Below are positions 16,594 to 25,117 of a DNA stretch of 64,000 nt, one piece after another. The notes under the pieces are model-generated. The model worked only from the letters and a program-made list of their open reading frames with translations, was not told where the DNA came from and ran no database searches. Positions within the stretch are counted from its first letter, which is position 1. Each line of letters opens with the position of its first letter. This DNA is from Thermotomaculum hydrothermale (lineage in GTDB: Bacteria; Acidobacteriota; Holophagae; Thermotomaculales; Thermotomaculaceae), in the NCBI RefSeq assembly GCF_016592575.1, contig NZ_AP017470.1:2118501-2182500 (forward strand), in the 5' to 3' direction. The translations under genes and the position numbers were made by a program.

Positions 16594-17210
16594 TGTCGGT
16601 AAAGATTGAAAAGGCTTACATTCTGAAATCGTTTGTGATTAACGAATCTGACAGGGTGATTTCTGTTTTAAACGAAAAGGGAGAGAAAATCTCCCTTGTT
16701 GCAAAGGGGGGAAACAGGCTTAAATCAAGGTTTCAGGGAAAGTTAGAGCCATTTTCTTTTGTTAAAGTTGAGTATTTTGACAGGGGAAAAGGGGGGCTAA
16801 ATTCTTTAAACAATGTTGAATTGCTTGAAAATCTGCAAAAGTGGATTAAAGGCGATATGAAAAAGTTTTTTGCCCTCTCTTTTTTAAACGAGGTAACGGA
16901 CAGGTTTGTATACGAAAAAGAGAGAAATTCAAAGATTTTCAGGCTAATAAAGCATGTAATTGATTCGCTTAAAGATGGGGTGGATTTGAAGTTAGCAATT
17001 TCTTACTTTTCCATCTGGATGTTGAAACTATCAGGTGTATTGAGTGAATTTAATGAAGAAATTCAATGTTTAAATGAAATTCTTGCAAAGCCTCTTGATA
17101 AACTTGATTGCAAAGAACCTCAAACTATCTTCAATTTTGGTTTAGATTTAATTTCAAAAAATTCAGACAAACCACTTTCATCAGCCGATATGTTGAAGAA
17201 TTTAATTTAA
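16593..17210 (+). CDS. recO: DNA repair protein RecO
   Basis: A 205-aa protein with the N-terminal OB fold (AYILKSFVINESDRVISVLNEKGEKISLVAKGG, then LEPFSFVKVEYF) and an all-helical C-terminal half. RecO anneals single strands and with RecR loads RecA on SSB-coated gaps. It is short: typical RecO is about 240 aa, and the CxxC zinc-binding knob of many homologues is absent. The start codon overlaps the leuD stop by one base. It converges with, and overlaps by 9 bases, the winged-helix gene on the other strand. Confidence 0.82.
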   Translation: MSVKIEKAYILKSFVINESDRVISVLNEKGEKISLVAKGGNRLKSRFQGKLEPFSFVKVEYFDRGKGGLNSLNNVELLENLQKWIKGDMKKFFALSFLNEVTDRFVYEKERNSKIFRLIKHVIDSLKDGVDLKLAISYFSIWMLKLSGVLSEFNEEIQCLNEILAKPLDKLDCKEPQTIFNFGLDLISKNSDKPLSSADMLKNLI

Positions 17211-18209
17211 CAATTTATCAATTGATTTAAGGATTGTTTTATAGATTTCTCTTTGTGTGAAATGGGGTGTTTTTTCAGGAAGGTAAAGGCTTAAATTGGA
17301 TTCTTCTATCTCTTTTAAAAACTCATTAAATGCTTTTTTTAGTGAATATTCAAGACTTATACCGCTTTTTTCTTTACTTTTGAACAAAAAGTCTAAAATA
17401 ATATCGTATGCATAAAAGATTTTTGCAATGTTGAGGTAATCAGGCAGAGGCTCTGTAATATTTAAAAATCTAAGCCAATTTTTTTTGTCAATTTTATAAT
17501 TAATTGCTCTCCCTTTTTTAGTTGGAAAAATAAAGTTCCCTTTTTCTAACTCTTTAAGAATTTCGTAAACTGATTTTTGAAGGAAAAAGATTTCATTTGA
17601 AATTGAATTGCTGTTCCCTTCGTTTGAAAGAAGCAGATAACTTATTATTTCGCTTCTGATATTTACTCCTAAAAGGTGTCTTAGTTTAAGGTTTAAAAAA
17701 TAACTATTTGTGCCACAATCAAAAATTATGTCATTTTTTAAAGAAATTTTCCCTCTTAAATAATTGTGTTTCAAAAATGTTTCTTCATTTTCTCCAAATT
17801 GTGGATATGGTTTTAAATCTTTGTCCCAAAATAAAACCTCTCTTTTATTGTTCTTAAATTTTGTTAAACCCTTCCATTTTGGTTGTTTTTGGTTTTCTGA
17901 TAAAAAATCAGCAACTGCACTTAAAACAGATAACGACGAAAATGCTTTTTTTTGAGAGATGTTTTTTAATCTTTGAATGTTCACAATATTTCCTTGATAA
18001 TACAACCAGTTAATAACTTCATCAAATTCACGGGGGTAAAGCCTGAAGAAAGATAGTGAGAGAAGTAGCAATCCTTCAATGTCAATTATAAAGTTTGGTT
18101 TTGATTTTATGTTTTGAAAAGGAATACCTAATATTTTCCATTGAGATGTTAAGAGGATATAAAGTTTTTCAAAAAATTTGTTTCTAAATTCTATCAGCGA
18201 TTTTTCCAT
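17202..18209 (-). CDS. Winged-helix protein, candidate partner of the nucleotidyltransferase gene
   Basis: A 335-aa protein of no family I can name. A winged-helix DNA-binding region is clear at about residues 178-250: RSEIISYLLL, then SISNEIFFLQKSVYEILKELEKGNFIFPTKKGRAINYKIDKKNWLRFL, with a wing and a recognition helix. The N-terminal part is helical with a YYQG-containing segment, and the C-terminus is helical. Its start lies inside the end of the nucleotidyltransferase-like gene (26-base overlap), so the two are translationally coupled. That order resembles AbiE/MNT-type toxin-antitoxin modules, in which the winged-helix protein represses the operon. Function is inference. Confidence 0.6.
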   Translation of the reverse strand: MEKSLIEFRNKFFEKLYILLTSQWKILGIPFQNIKSKPNFIIDIEGLLLLSLSFFRLYPREFDEVINWLYYQGNIVNIQRLKNISQKKAFSSLSVLSAVADFLSENQKQPKWKGLTKFKNNKREVLFWDKDLKPYPQFGENEETFLKHNYLRGKISLKNDIIFDCGTNSYFLNLKLRHLLGVNIRSEIISYLLLSNEGNSNSISNEIFFLQKSVYEILKELEKGNFIFPTKKGRAINYKIDKKNWLRFLNITEPLPDYLNIAKIFYAYDIILDFLFKSKEKSGISLEYSLKKAFNEFLKEIEESNLSLYLPEKTPHFTQREIYKTILKSIDKLLN

Positions 18210-18770
18210 ATCCTATTTTCCTTAAAAAATCTTTTAGTATGTTTTTAAATTCTGGTGAAGGGTCCTGTTTAATACACCAGAGGGATGCTTGAAATAGTTC
18301 TTCTTCAGAAGGTTTTAACTCCATCAAATCCTGGTAATGCTTCCCCGGTCCCTGGTCTATTGTTGCATACAATTTAAAGAATATCTGGTCTTTTTTATCT
18401 AAAAAATAAACGATTAAATTTTCTCCATAGCTTCTTTTAATTAAGCGGTCTTCAATACCTTCAGGAAGAATCCCTGAATTTAATGAGAAAGCCTGGTCAT
18501 TTATCCAGTTTTCAGGAAGGCCTAATGTTTGGGAAACTTCATTAATTAAATCGGTAAAAAATTCAGGCAATGGTTTAAGTTTTAAAGATGAACCTTCTCC
18601 TGATATACATCCTAAAACATCGATATCTTGTGTAACTGTTCTCTTTTTTATTAGTCCTGTAACTATTAAAGATGAACCACCGCAAACTATTAAAGATAAT
18701 TTTTTGTTTTTTTAGCAAGTAAATTGTTTAATAGCAAAAACAAATCTTCAATTTTTTCTCTGTTTAGCAT
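18184..18770 (-). pseudogene. DUF6036-like nucleotidyltransferase, frameshifted near its N-terminus
   Basis: Two frames join into one protein. ATG 18770 starts MLNREKIEDLFLLLNNLLAKK. At the T7 run 18707-18713 (A7 on the coding strand) the frame must shift by one base to read LSLIVCGGSSLIVTGL, then RTVTQDIDVLG, and on into the 387-base open frame ending at 18184. The GG-S and D-x-D motifs are the nucleotidyltransferase active site. The C-terminal QGPGKHYQDLMELKPSEEELFQASLWC matches the DUF6036 family found in toxin-antitoxin-like pairs. With eight A the gene would be intact at 195 aa. It may be a decayed gene, a slippage-controlled gene or a sequence error. Confidence 0.7.
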
Positions 18771-18779
18771 TAAGCTACC

Positions 18780-18808
18780 TTTATACCACTTATTATTAGT
18801 AGTATAAA
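18780..18808. promoter_or_regulatory. Palindromic operator overlapping the promoter
   Basis: Inverted arms at 18780-18790 (TTTATACCACT) and 18798-18808 (AGTAGTATAAA) match at 10 of 11 positions around a 7-base spacer. The right arm covers the -10 box of the minus-strand promoter. This is the usual place for an autorepressor site in toxin-antitoxin operons; the winged-helix protein encoded downstream is the natural candidate (inference). Confidence 0.6.
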
Positions 18809-18829
18809 AGTATAAATGGGGTTTGTCAA
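18801..18829 (-). promoter_or_regulatory. Strong sigma-70 promoter of the nucleotidyltransferase pair
   Basis: On the minus strand TTGACA (18824-18829, perfect) and TATACT (18801-18806, five of six) are separated by exactly 17 bases. The predicted start is near 18794, about 24 bases before the ATG at 18770. It is among the best promoter matches I found in the window. Confidence 0.75.
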
Positions 18830-18857
18830 TAGTTATTTTTTTGAATTATTTGCAACT

Positions 18858-21029
18858 TTAAAACAGCCAGCTGAGTTTTGCAAATGCCACCTTATCGTTG
18901 TTGTATCCTATAAAATCATTGTCAATGGTATTCATTGTTAAGGTTGAGTTTGTAATTCCTGCGTAAATCTTTCTATACGCGTCTTTTTGCCAGGTGATTA
19001 AAAGATAAAAGTAGTGGTAAGGCATTTTGAATTGATAATCTCTGTATTTAGGAAGCACAGACTGGTACATTGTTTTTAGGCTTAGCCTGTCTGTGAAAAA
19101 GTATTCACCGTTAAACTGTAATGCCCTCTGTTTTCTTATAAAAGCTCCTGTCTGTTTGTCGTTGAAAGTGTAAAAGGATAATGATAGTCTAAATTGGAAT
19201 GATGAAAAATCCGAAGAAATACCTACATGGTATGATTTTTGGTCTGCAAGTTGAGGATTGTTTCCGTAGAGAATGGATGTCCCTCTGCCAATATTAAACC
19301 ATGGCTGGAATTTATCGTGTTCTCCCCAGTAAATACCGATGTTTTTGAAGTTTACAGGATAGATTGTCCCTTTGTATTCTTCATTTTCTGTGTAAGCGTT
19401 TGAAAAAATTTGTATTCTCCCCGTTAAGCGAATAAAACACCATAGCGATGTTGAATTTGAGTAAAACTTTGAATTATTGTAGTAGTATTGCATATCATAG
19501 TATCCGCCTAATGAAAATCCTTTTATCAATCCTTTGTCTGTTTCCGGAGAATAGTTAAAATTCTGTCCCATTCCAAAAGACCTAATGTTATTTGTTGTTA
19601 TAAATCCCATATCATTAAAATAATCAGGGGACAAAAAACTATAATTGATGTTTGAACGAAAATACCTATTCCATTTGTATGAAATACTGAATGAACCTGC
19701 TGCTCCGTGTTTTGTAGAACTTTCTTCCTTTAAAGAAGTTGCAACTGCCTGGTAAGACAGATTCCATTTTTTTATCTGATTTGCCCCGTCTATTGAAATA
19801 GCCTGGTTAAAGTAAGAGCCGAAGTTTCTTAAAATATAAAATCCGCCTATATAGTTTCCTGGAGAAAAGTTATATGTACCCCTTAATACATTCCAGTAAA
19901 CATCCTTTGAATTGCCGATTAAATCAAATCTTTCTGCAGGCACATCCTTTTCCATTGCCGAAAGGACGGCAAGGCTTGTGTGTTTGTTTTTGGTTGTAAA
20001 TTTCAGGCCGTACTCAGGTTTTACAATGTTTCTTGTATAGACAAGGTTAATTGGCGATGAAAAAGATTCCATTCCGTCCATGAAAAAAGGCCTTTTTTCT
20101 TTAAAGTAAACAGGATACCTATTGTTTATTTCCTGATAGACATCGTCCGCTTCAATTTGAGAGAAATCGGGGTGGATTGTGAATTTTGCAACAGTGTTCT
20201 CCGAAAAATCGTACTCGCCTGTTAGTCCTATTGTCATTTTTTCAAAGGAATGAGTTTCTTTTTTGTTCCACATATTTTTATTTTTTGAATAAGAAGCCAC
20301 AACTTCAGGGATAAGTTTTAATTTCTTTTTTTCTCCGATTTCTTGTATATGGTCTAAATTCAAAATCATTTCCCCGTCTGTTATGTCGTTTGCATCCCTA
20401 TTGTAAGGAAGGGTACTTATTGTTTCGTGAAATTTCCTTGGAATATGCCTTTGAGCGTCAAAGTACCATTTTGCATTGCCGTTTTTATCAGCCTTTAAGT
20501 TGATGCTTGAAAAGGGTATTATAACCTCAACGCTCCAGCCTTTATCAAAAAAGTGAGTTTTGTGTTCAAACACAATGTCTATGTCCTGGCTTCCTCCGTT
20601 GACATAATCAGATAAATCATCACTGACGTCGTTCATAGCAGAAATTGCAAAGTCATAATACTGTTTTCCGTCTCCAAAAGTGTTAATACAAATATCTATT
20701 GAATCAATATCGCCCCATACATTGTCCCTTCTTCTTCTAATCCTTTTTATATTTTCAGGATGTGTGTCGTAGCATATAAAAGCGATAATTAACTCTTTAC
20801 CGTTGTGAAACATAAACATTTCTGTTTTTTGAGAGGGTTTTATATTATCCCCTGGACGAGTCTGGACAAATTTATCCCAGTGAAATGCTTTTTTATAAAT
20901 ATCTTCATTTACAATGCCGTCAAGTTTTATTTTTCCGTCTGGGATGTATGGTATGTTTACGCTTATTATTTTTGAATATGATAGAGAATAAAATAAAAAA
21001 AGCAATCCAATAGCCAACAACCTTTTCAC
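18858..21029 (-). CDS. DUF5916 outer-membrane beta-barrel with N-terminal CBM9-like domain
   Basis: A 723-aa exported protein. The signal peptide ends near residue 20 (LSYSK). Residues about 30-210 form a carbohydrate-binding family 9-like sandwich (KIKLDGIVNEDIYKKAFHW, then DNVWGDIDSIDICINTFGDG). The remainder is a beta-barrel with repeated aromatic strands and the DUF5916 stretch EADDVYQEINNRYPVYFKEKRPFFMDG, ending in a terminal strand with a final aromatic (KLSWLF). Such proteins sit in the outer membrane; the ligand is unknown. TTG 21032 and GTG 21029 compete; GTG has the better 6-base spacing from AGGAGG. It is a single gene. Confidence 0.78.
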   Translation of the reverse strand: MKRLLAIGLLFLFYSLSYSKIISVNIPYIPDGKIKLDGIVNEDIYKKAFHWDKFVQTRPGDNIKPSQKTEMFMFHNGKELIIAFICYDTHPENIKRIRRRRDNVWGDIDSIDICINTFGDGKQYYDFAISAMNDVSDDLSDYVNGGSQDIDIVFEHKTHFFDKGWSVEVIIPFSSINLKADKNGNAKWYFDAQRHIPRKFHETISTLPYNRDANDITDGEMILNLDHIQEIGEKKKLKLIPEVVASYSKNKNMWNKKETHSFEKMTIGLTGEYDFSENTVAKFTIHPDFSQIEADDVYQEINNRYPVYFKEKRPFFMDGMESFSSPINLVYTRNIVKPEYGLKFTTKNKHTSLAVLSAMEKDVPAERFDLIGNSKDVYWNVLRGTYNFSPGNYIGGFYILRNFGSYFNQAISIDGANQIKKWNLSYQAVATSLKEESSTKHGAAGSFSISYKWNRYFRSNINYSFLSPDYFNDMGFITTNNIRSFGMGQNFNYSPETDKGLIKGFSLGGYYDMQYYYNNSKFYSNSTSLWCFIRLTGRIQIFSNAYTENEEYKGTIYPVNFKNIGIYWGEHDKFQPWFNIGRGTSILYGNNPQLADQKSYHVGISSDFSSFQFRLSLSFYTFNDKQTGAFIRKQRALQFNGEYFFTDRLSLKTMYQSVLPKYRDYQFKMPYHYFYLLITWQKDAYRKIYAGITNSTLTMNTIDNDFIGYNNDKVAFAKLSWLF

Positions 21030-21157
21030 CAAAAACCTCCTTTTTAAACAAGTTGAGGTATGTTTTTTAATTAAAATTTGTCTGAAAAGTTTTTTATTGT
21101 GTTGTGTTGGTTAACATACCGAAAATTATTATAAAAAAAGGAAAGTATTTTTGCAAT

Positions 21158-21182
21158 AAAAAAGGGGGCAAATTGCCCCTAT
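21158..21182 (-). terminator. Intrinsic terminator after the Cys/Met lyase operon
   Basis: A GGGGCAATTTGCCCC hairpin on the minus strand, followed by a T6 run, lies 22 bases past the stop codon of the lyase gene. Confidence 0.8.
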
Positions 21183-21203
21183 AGATTAACAGTGTATAAA
21201 AAA

Positions 21204-22370
21204 TTAACTCATTGCCTGGTCTAAATCGGCAATTAAATCTTCAACATTTTCAATGCCAACGGATAACCTGACAAGCCCGTCTGTAATTCCAGCCTGTTCT
21301 CTCAACTCTTTAGGCATTCCTGCGTGCGTCATTGAGGCTGGGTGCTGGATTAGTGTTTCAACTCCCCCTAAAGACACTGCAAGTGTGCAGACCTTAACAG
21401 AGTTCATCATCTTTTTGCCTGCCTCTAATCCGCCCTTTAATTCAAATGAAATCATTGCAGAGTAGCCCTTCATCTGTTTTTTTGCGACCTCATGTTGTGG
21501 GTGGGATTCAAGCCCCGGGTAAAATACCCTTTCAACCTTTGGGTGATTTTCAAGGAATTTCGCAATTTTCATTGCATTCTGGCAATGCCTTTCCATTCTC
21601 AATGCTAAAGTCTTTATTCCCCTTAAGATTAAAAATGCTTCAATTGGTGAGATTATTCCCCCTAAATGCTTGTGGGTAGAGTATAGTGCCTTGTAATCCT
21701 CTTCAGTTTTTGGAATTACGCAGCCTGCAACAACATCTGCATGCCCGTTTAAAAACTTCGTCATTGAGTGCAGTACAATGTCTGCCCCTAAAGTTAATGG
21801 CTGTTGCAAAATTGGAGATGAGAAAGTATTGTCAACAACAAACTTTGCTCCAATCTCTTTTGCTATCTTTGATACCTCTTCAATGTCTGTTACAACAAGG
21901 GTGGGGTTTGCCGGTGTTTCAACATAAATCATCTTTGTATTTGGTTTAACTGCCTTTTTTATTTCCTCTATGCTTGAGGTATCAACAAAGGTTGTCTCAA
22001 TGCCAAAGTTTGAGAATACATTTTTAAGCAAGGTTGATGTTGGCCCGTAAACAGATTCAGATGAGATTACATGGTCTCCGCTTTTTAAAAATGTTGAAAA
22101 GATAAGGGTTTCTGCTGCCATTCCGCTTGATGTAATTAGCCCCTTGTAACCATGCTCAAGTGTTGCAACAGCCTTTTCCAATGCTTCAATTGTTGGATTT
22201 CCTATCCTTGTGTATATGTAGCCTTGCCCTTTTCCTGCAAACAGTTCTGCACCGTGGTCTGCATTGTGAAACTTAAATGTTGAGGTTTGATAGATTGGTA
22301 CATTAACCGCTAAATGCTCATTGTTGTCCATTGTAATGTGGATACATTCTGTTTCAATTTTGTGTTTCAT
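21204..22370 (-). CDS. Cys/Met-metabolism PLP enzyme (methionine gamma-lyase / cystathionine gamma-lyase / synthase type)
   Basis: A 388-aa PLP enzyme. It has the fold-type I features YTRIGNPTIEALE, SSGMAAETLIF, the PLP lysine in LHSMTKFLNGHADVVAG, and the tail GLVRLSVGIENVEDLIADL. The family makes or breaks gamma-carbon bonds of sulfur amino acids. Methionine gamma-lyases often carry a cysteine after the conserved tyrosine-glycine pair; here it reads SVYGPTSTLL with proline, so lyase specificity is uncertain and cystathionine gamma-lyase or synthase is equally possible. It is the last gene of an operon with DUF134 and Mrp/NifX, 21 bases after the latter, which hints at sulfide or Fe-S supply. 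Confidence 0.85.
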   Translation of the reverse strand: MKHKIETECIHITMDNNEHLAVNVPIYQTSTFKFHNADHGAELFAGKGQGYIYTRIGNPTIEALEKAVATLEHGYKGLITSSGMAAETLIFSTFLKSGDHVISSESVYGPTSTLLKNVFSNFGIETTFVDTSSIEEIKKAVKPNTKMIYVETPANPTLVVTDIEEVSKIAKEIGAKFVVDNTFSSPILQQPLTLGADIVLHSMTKFLNGHADVVAGCVIPKTEEDYKALYSTHKHLGGIISPIEAFLILRGIKTLALRMERHCQNAMKIAKFLENHPKVERVFYPGLESHPQHEVAKKQMKGYSAMISFELKGGLEAGKKMMNSVKVCTLAVSLGGVETLIQHPASMTHAGMPKELREQAGITDGLVRLSVGIENVEDLIADLDQAMS

Positions 22371-22391
22371 ACCTACTCCTTAAATCTATTT

Positions 22392-23603
22392 TTAATGGTC
22401 ACACATATTTTCCTGTGTTTGAAGGCTGCCATTTAGATAGTCTGTAACTATTTTTTCAATGTTGTCTCCGGTAACACCTTTAATTACAACAACCTTGTTG
22501 TTGTTTAAAATTGTTTCAGCCTTGGGCCCAATTCCCCCTGTAAGTAAAACATCTGCCTCGTTGTCAGCAAGCCATTGAGGGATTACATTTGGCTCATGTG
22601 GCGGTGGGGTTTTGTCTTCCCTTGATACAACAACCTTTTTCTCCCTGTCGGCAGTTACAAATGCAAATTTTGGGGCATGCCCGAAGTGTGCGGACGGTTT
22701 GTCGTTTTCATCAAGGGGTATTGCTATCTTAATTATTCTTTTATCTAATTTCAAATCTCTTGCCTTTGTCTCTTCAATAATTCCTTCAATAACCGGTTTC
22801 AGCATTTCAAGTTCTTTTACAGCCTTGTGGAGTTCTCCCTTATCAGCCTTTTCTATTAACGAATGGGATAACGGCAGACTGGCAAGCAATTTTAGGTTAA
22901 AATCTTCTGCAATTTTTTCCCCGCCTCTTCCCGGGAATATCTTTATCTCTTTCCCACATTCAGGGCATTTCAGCTTTGCCATATTCTCAATAATTCCGGT
23001 AATTTTTACTCCCATTTTTTCGCAGAAGGTAACTGATTTTTCCACATCAATTACTGATACATTTTGTGGAGTGGTAACTAAAATTGCCTGAGCGTCTTTC
23101 ATTAATTGAAAAATTGTCAAAGGCTCGTCTCCTGTTCCTGGAGGGCAGTCAACAATTAGATAATCAAGGTTTTCCCATTCAACATCGTAAATAAACTGTT
23201 CAATCAAGCCTATTTTTAAAGGGCCTCTCCATATTAAAGCGTCTTTCTGGGATTGAAGTAAAAATCCGATTGAAATGAGTTTTAAATTTGGCAAAACCTT
23301 TAAAGGAACAAGCTTTTCAGCAGGGGATAGCCCCGGCCTTGCATTTGTTAAGCCAAAGAGGTTTGGAATTGTTGGGCCGTGTACATCAACATCCATTAAT
23401 CCAACCTGATATCCTTCCATTGCAAGGGATACTGCAATGCCTGCTGCAACGGTGGATTTACCAACCCCGCCTTTTCCAGACAAAACAACAACCTTGTTTT
23501 TTATCTTTGATAATGTTTCCTGTATTTGAGCATCCTTTATCATTCTTTCAAAATCCTGGTTCTGGTTTGCTCCGCACGAACCTGTTGAACAACTATTTGC
23601 CAT
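22392..23603 (-). CDS. Mrp/NBP35-type Fe-S carrier ATPase fused to a NifX-like domain
   Basis: A 403-aa protein. After a cysteine-containing N-terminus (CSTGSCG) comes the ParA/Mrp ATPase domain with the deviant Walker A GKGGVGKST, the VDVHGPTIPNLFG motif, and the cluster-binding pair CPECG. The C-terminal 120 residues form a NifX/NafY-like domain (AHFGHAPKFAFV, HEPNVIPQWLADN) ending in the usual NMCDH tail. Mrp proteins bind and hand on [4Fe-4S] clusters. An upstream in-frame ATG at 23708 exists, but a perfect AAAGGAGG before ATG 23603 marks the true start, just inside the end of the DUF134 gene. Confidence 0.88.
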   Translation of the reverse strand: MANSCSTGSCGANQNQDFERMIKDAQIQETLSKIKNKVVVLSGKGGVGKSTVAAGIAVSLAMEGYQVGLMDVDVHGPTIPNLFGLTNARPGLSPAEKLVPLKVLPNLKLISIGFLLQSQKDALIWRGPLKIGLIEQFIYDVEWENLDYLIVDCPPGTGDEPLTIFQLMKDAQAILVTTPQNVSVIDVEKSVTFCEKMGVKITGIIENMAKLKCPECGKEIKIFPGRGGEKIAEDFNLKLLASLPLSHSLIEKADKGELHKAVKELEMLKPVIEGIIEETKARDLKLDKRIIKIAIPLDENDKPSAHFGHAPKFAFVTADREKKVVVSREDKTPPPHEPNVIPQWLADNEADVLLTGGIGPKAETILNNNKVVVIKGVTGDNIEKIVTDYLNGSLQTQENMCDH

Positions 23604-23973
23604 TGTTTCCTCCTTTATTTTTGCAATTATGCTTTTTTGTTGCTGGAATTTCTTTATTGCAATCTTTGCATCTCTGTCTTTCCTCAAAGGCCACATTTCC
23701 CCCTTCAACAGTTATGGCTTTTCCTTCAACAATTGCTGTTGCAATTTTGTTTCTTGCTTTATCAATAAGCCTTGTAAAGGTAGGCCTTGATATTTTCATT
23801 AACTCTGCAGCCTCTGCATGGTCAAGCCCCTCGTAATCGCATAGCCTTATTGCCTCAAACTCGTCAAGGGTAAGGGTTATATTTTCTATCATTCTAAAAG
23901 GCATTCCCACAGGCTTGAATATCTTAACTTCAGGTTTTTTCCCTATAACCCTTAATTTTCTTGGCCTGACCAT
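23593..23973 (-). CDS. DUF134 family helix-turn-helix protein
   Basis: A 126-aa protein. The DUF134 pattern is plain: RPRKLRVI, then TLDEFEAIRLCDYEGLDHAEAAELMKISRPTFTRLIDKARNKIATAIVEGKA, a sigma-70 region 4-like helix-turn-helix. A C-terminal cysteine/histidine segment (CKDCN, KKHNCKN) may bind metal. DUF134 genes are commonly found next to Mrp/NifX-type genes, and that holds here: it overlaps the Mrp gene by 11 bases. It may regulate this operon (inference). GAGGAGAG precedes the ATG. Confidence 0.85.
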   Translation of the reverse strand: MVRPRKLRVIGKKPEVKIFKPVGMPFRMIENITLTLDEFEAIRLCDYEGLDHAEAAELMKISRPTFTRLIDKARNKIATAIVEGKAITVEGGNVAFEERQRCKDCNKEIPATKKHNCKNKGGNNGK

Positions 23974-24034
23974 TCTCTCCTCATAAAGAACATTTGTTCA
24001 TAACTAATATAGCAGAATATTTTTAATTTTAAAG

Positions 24035-25108
24035 CTATTCGTACTCCATTATCTCAATTTCTCCATTTAATGCTTTTATACTTCCCTCTGCAAGGGCTAA
24101 CAATTCGTCTTCCCCAGGGAATACAACAATCTTTGCTAAGGACTCAACCCTTTCCTTTATCCAGGAGACAAGCATTTCAGAGTGTGCAAGCCCCCCTGTT
24201 ATTATAATTGCATCTGTTTCGCAACTTAAAGCAACATGGTATGCACCAATCTCTTTTGCAACCTGATAGGCCATTGCCCTGTAAACTGTTTCTGCTTTTT
24301 TATCCCCCTGTTTTATCATTTCTTCTATTTTTATTGCGTCGCTTGTTTTTAAATATGCAACAAGCCCCCCTTTTCCAACTGCTTTTCTTTTCATTGTTTC
24401 AGGCTCATACTTACCTGAGTAGCAAAGTTCAATAAGTTTTAAGGTTGGAACTCCCCCGCTTCTCTCAGGGGAAAATGGACCGTCCCCAGATAAACCGTCG
24501 TTAACATCAATAACCCTGCCCTTTCTATGGGCGCCAATAGTAATCCCGCCTCCTAAATGGGCTACAACAAGGTTTAATTCATTGTATTTTTTGCCGATAG
24601 AATCTGCATACCTCCTTGCAACAGCCTTTTGGTTTAATGCGTGAAACACTGATTTTCTTGGATTTTCAGGCATTCCAGAGTAACGGGCTTCCTCTATCAT
24701 TTCATCAACAACAGGCGGGTCAACAATAAATGCTGGTTTATCCCCCGCTTCCTTTGCCAATTCATCTGCTAAAATTGCCCCTAAATTTGATGCATGCTCT
24801 CCAAATTTTGCGTATTTTAAATGCCTTTTCATTAATGTGTTAACCCTGTAAACCCCGCCGGGGATTGGTTTTAACAGCCCACCCCTCCCTGCAAATGCAT
24901 CAATCTCTTTTAATTCAATTCCGTTTGTGTTTAAAAAATCCATTATTGCCTTTTTCCTGAATGGGAATTGCTCGTAAACAGAGTTAAATTGTAATAATTC
25001 ATTGCTGTCGTGTTTTAGGTTTTCAACCTTAATCGGGTTTGAACCTTCAAACAATCCTACCTTTGTTGAGGTTGAGCCAGGGTTTATTGTTAATATTTTG
25101 TATGTCAT
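24035..25108 (-). CDS. buk: Butyrate kinase
   Basis: A 357-aa acetokinase-family protein. It has the N-terminal phosphate-binding LTINPGSTSTKVGLF, the motif VVAHLGGGITIGAHRKGRVIDVNDGLSGDGPFSPERSGG, and TDAIIITGGLAHS. It converts butyryl phosphate and ADP to butyrate and ATP. It lies 9 bases after ptb, forming the usual energy-conserving pair. Branched-chain substrates such as isobutyrate are accepted by some relatives, so the in vivo acid is not certain. The operon also carries ftcD upstream, linking it with amino-acid breakdown. Confidence 0.93.
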   Translation of the reverse strand: MTYKILTINPGSTSTKVGLFEGSNPIKVENLKHDSNELLQFNSVYEQFPFRKKAIMDFLNTNGIELKEIDAFAGRGGLLKPIPGGVYRVNTLMKRHLKYAKFGEHASNLGAILADELAKEAGDKPAFIVDPPVVDEMIEEARYSGMPENPRKSVFHALNQKAVARRYADSIGKKYNELNLVVAHLGGGITIGAHRKGRVIDVNDGLSGDGPFSPERSGGVPTLKLIELCYSGKYEPETMKRKAVGKGGLVAYLKTSDAIKIEEMIKQGDKKAETVYRAMAYQVAKEIGAYHVALSCETDAIIITGGLAHSEMLVSWIKERVESLAKIVVFPGEDELLALAEGSIKALNGEIEIMEYE

Positions 25109-25117
25109 TTTTTTCCT

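Noticed and set aside
22371-22391. SAM or other sulfur riboswitch ahead of the Cys/Met lyase
   Set aside because: Only 21 bases separate it from the Mrp gene, too short for any riboswitch; the ribosome-binding site fills it.
23288-23836. 182-aa plus-strand frame across the Mrp and DUF134 genes
   Set aside because: It spans two clear minus-strand genes and is Leu/Gln-rich, typical of antisense readings here.
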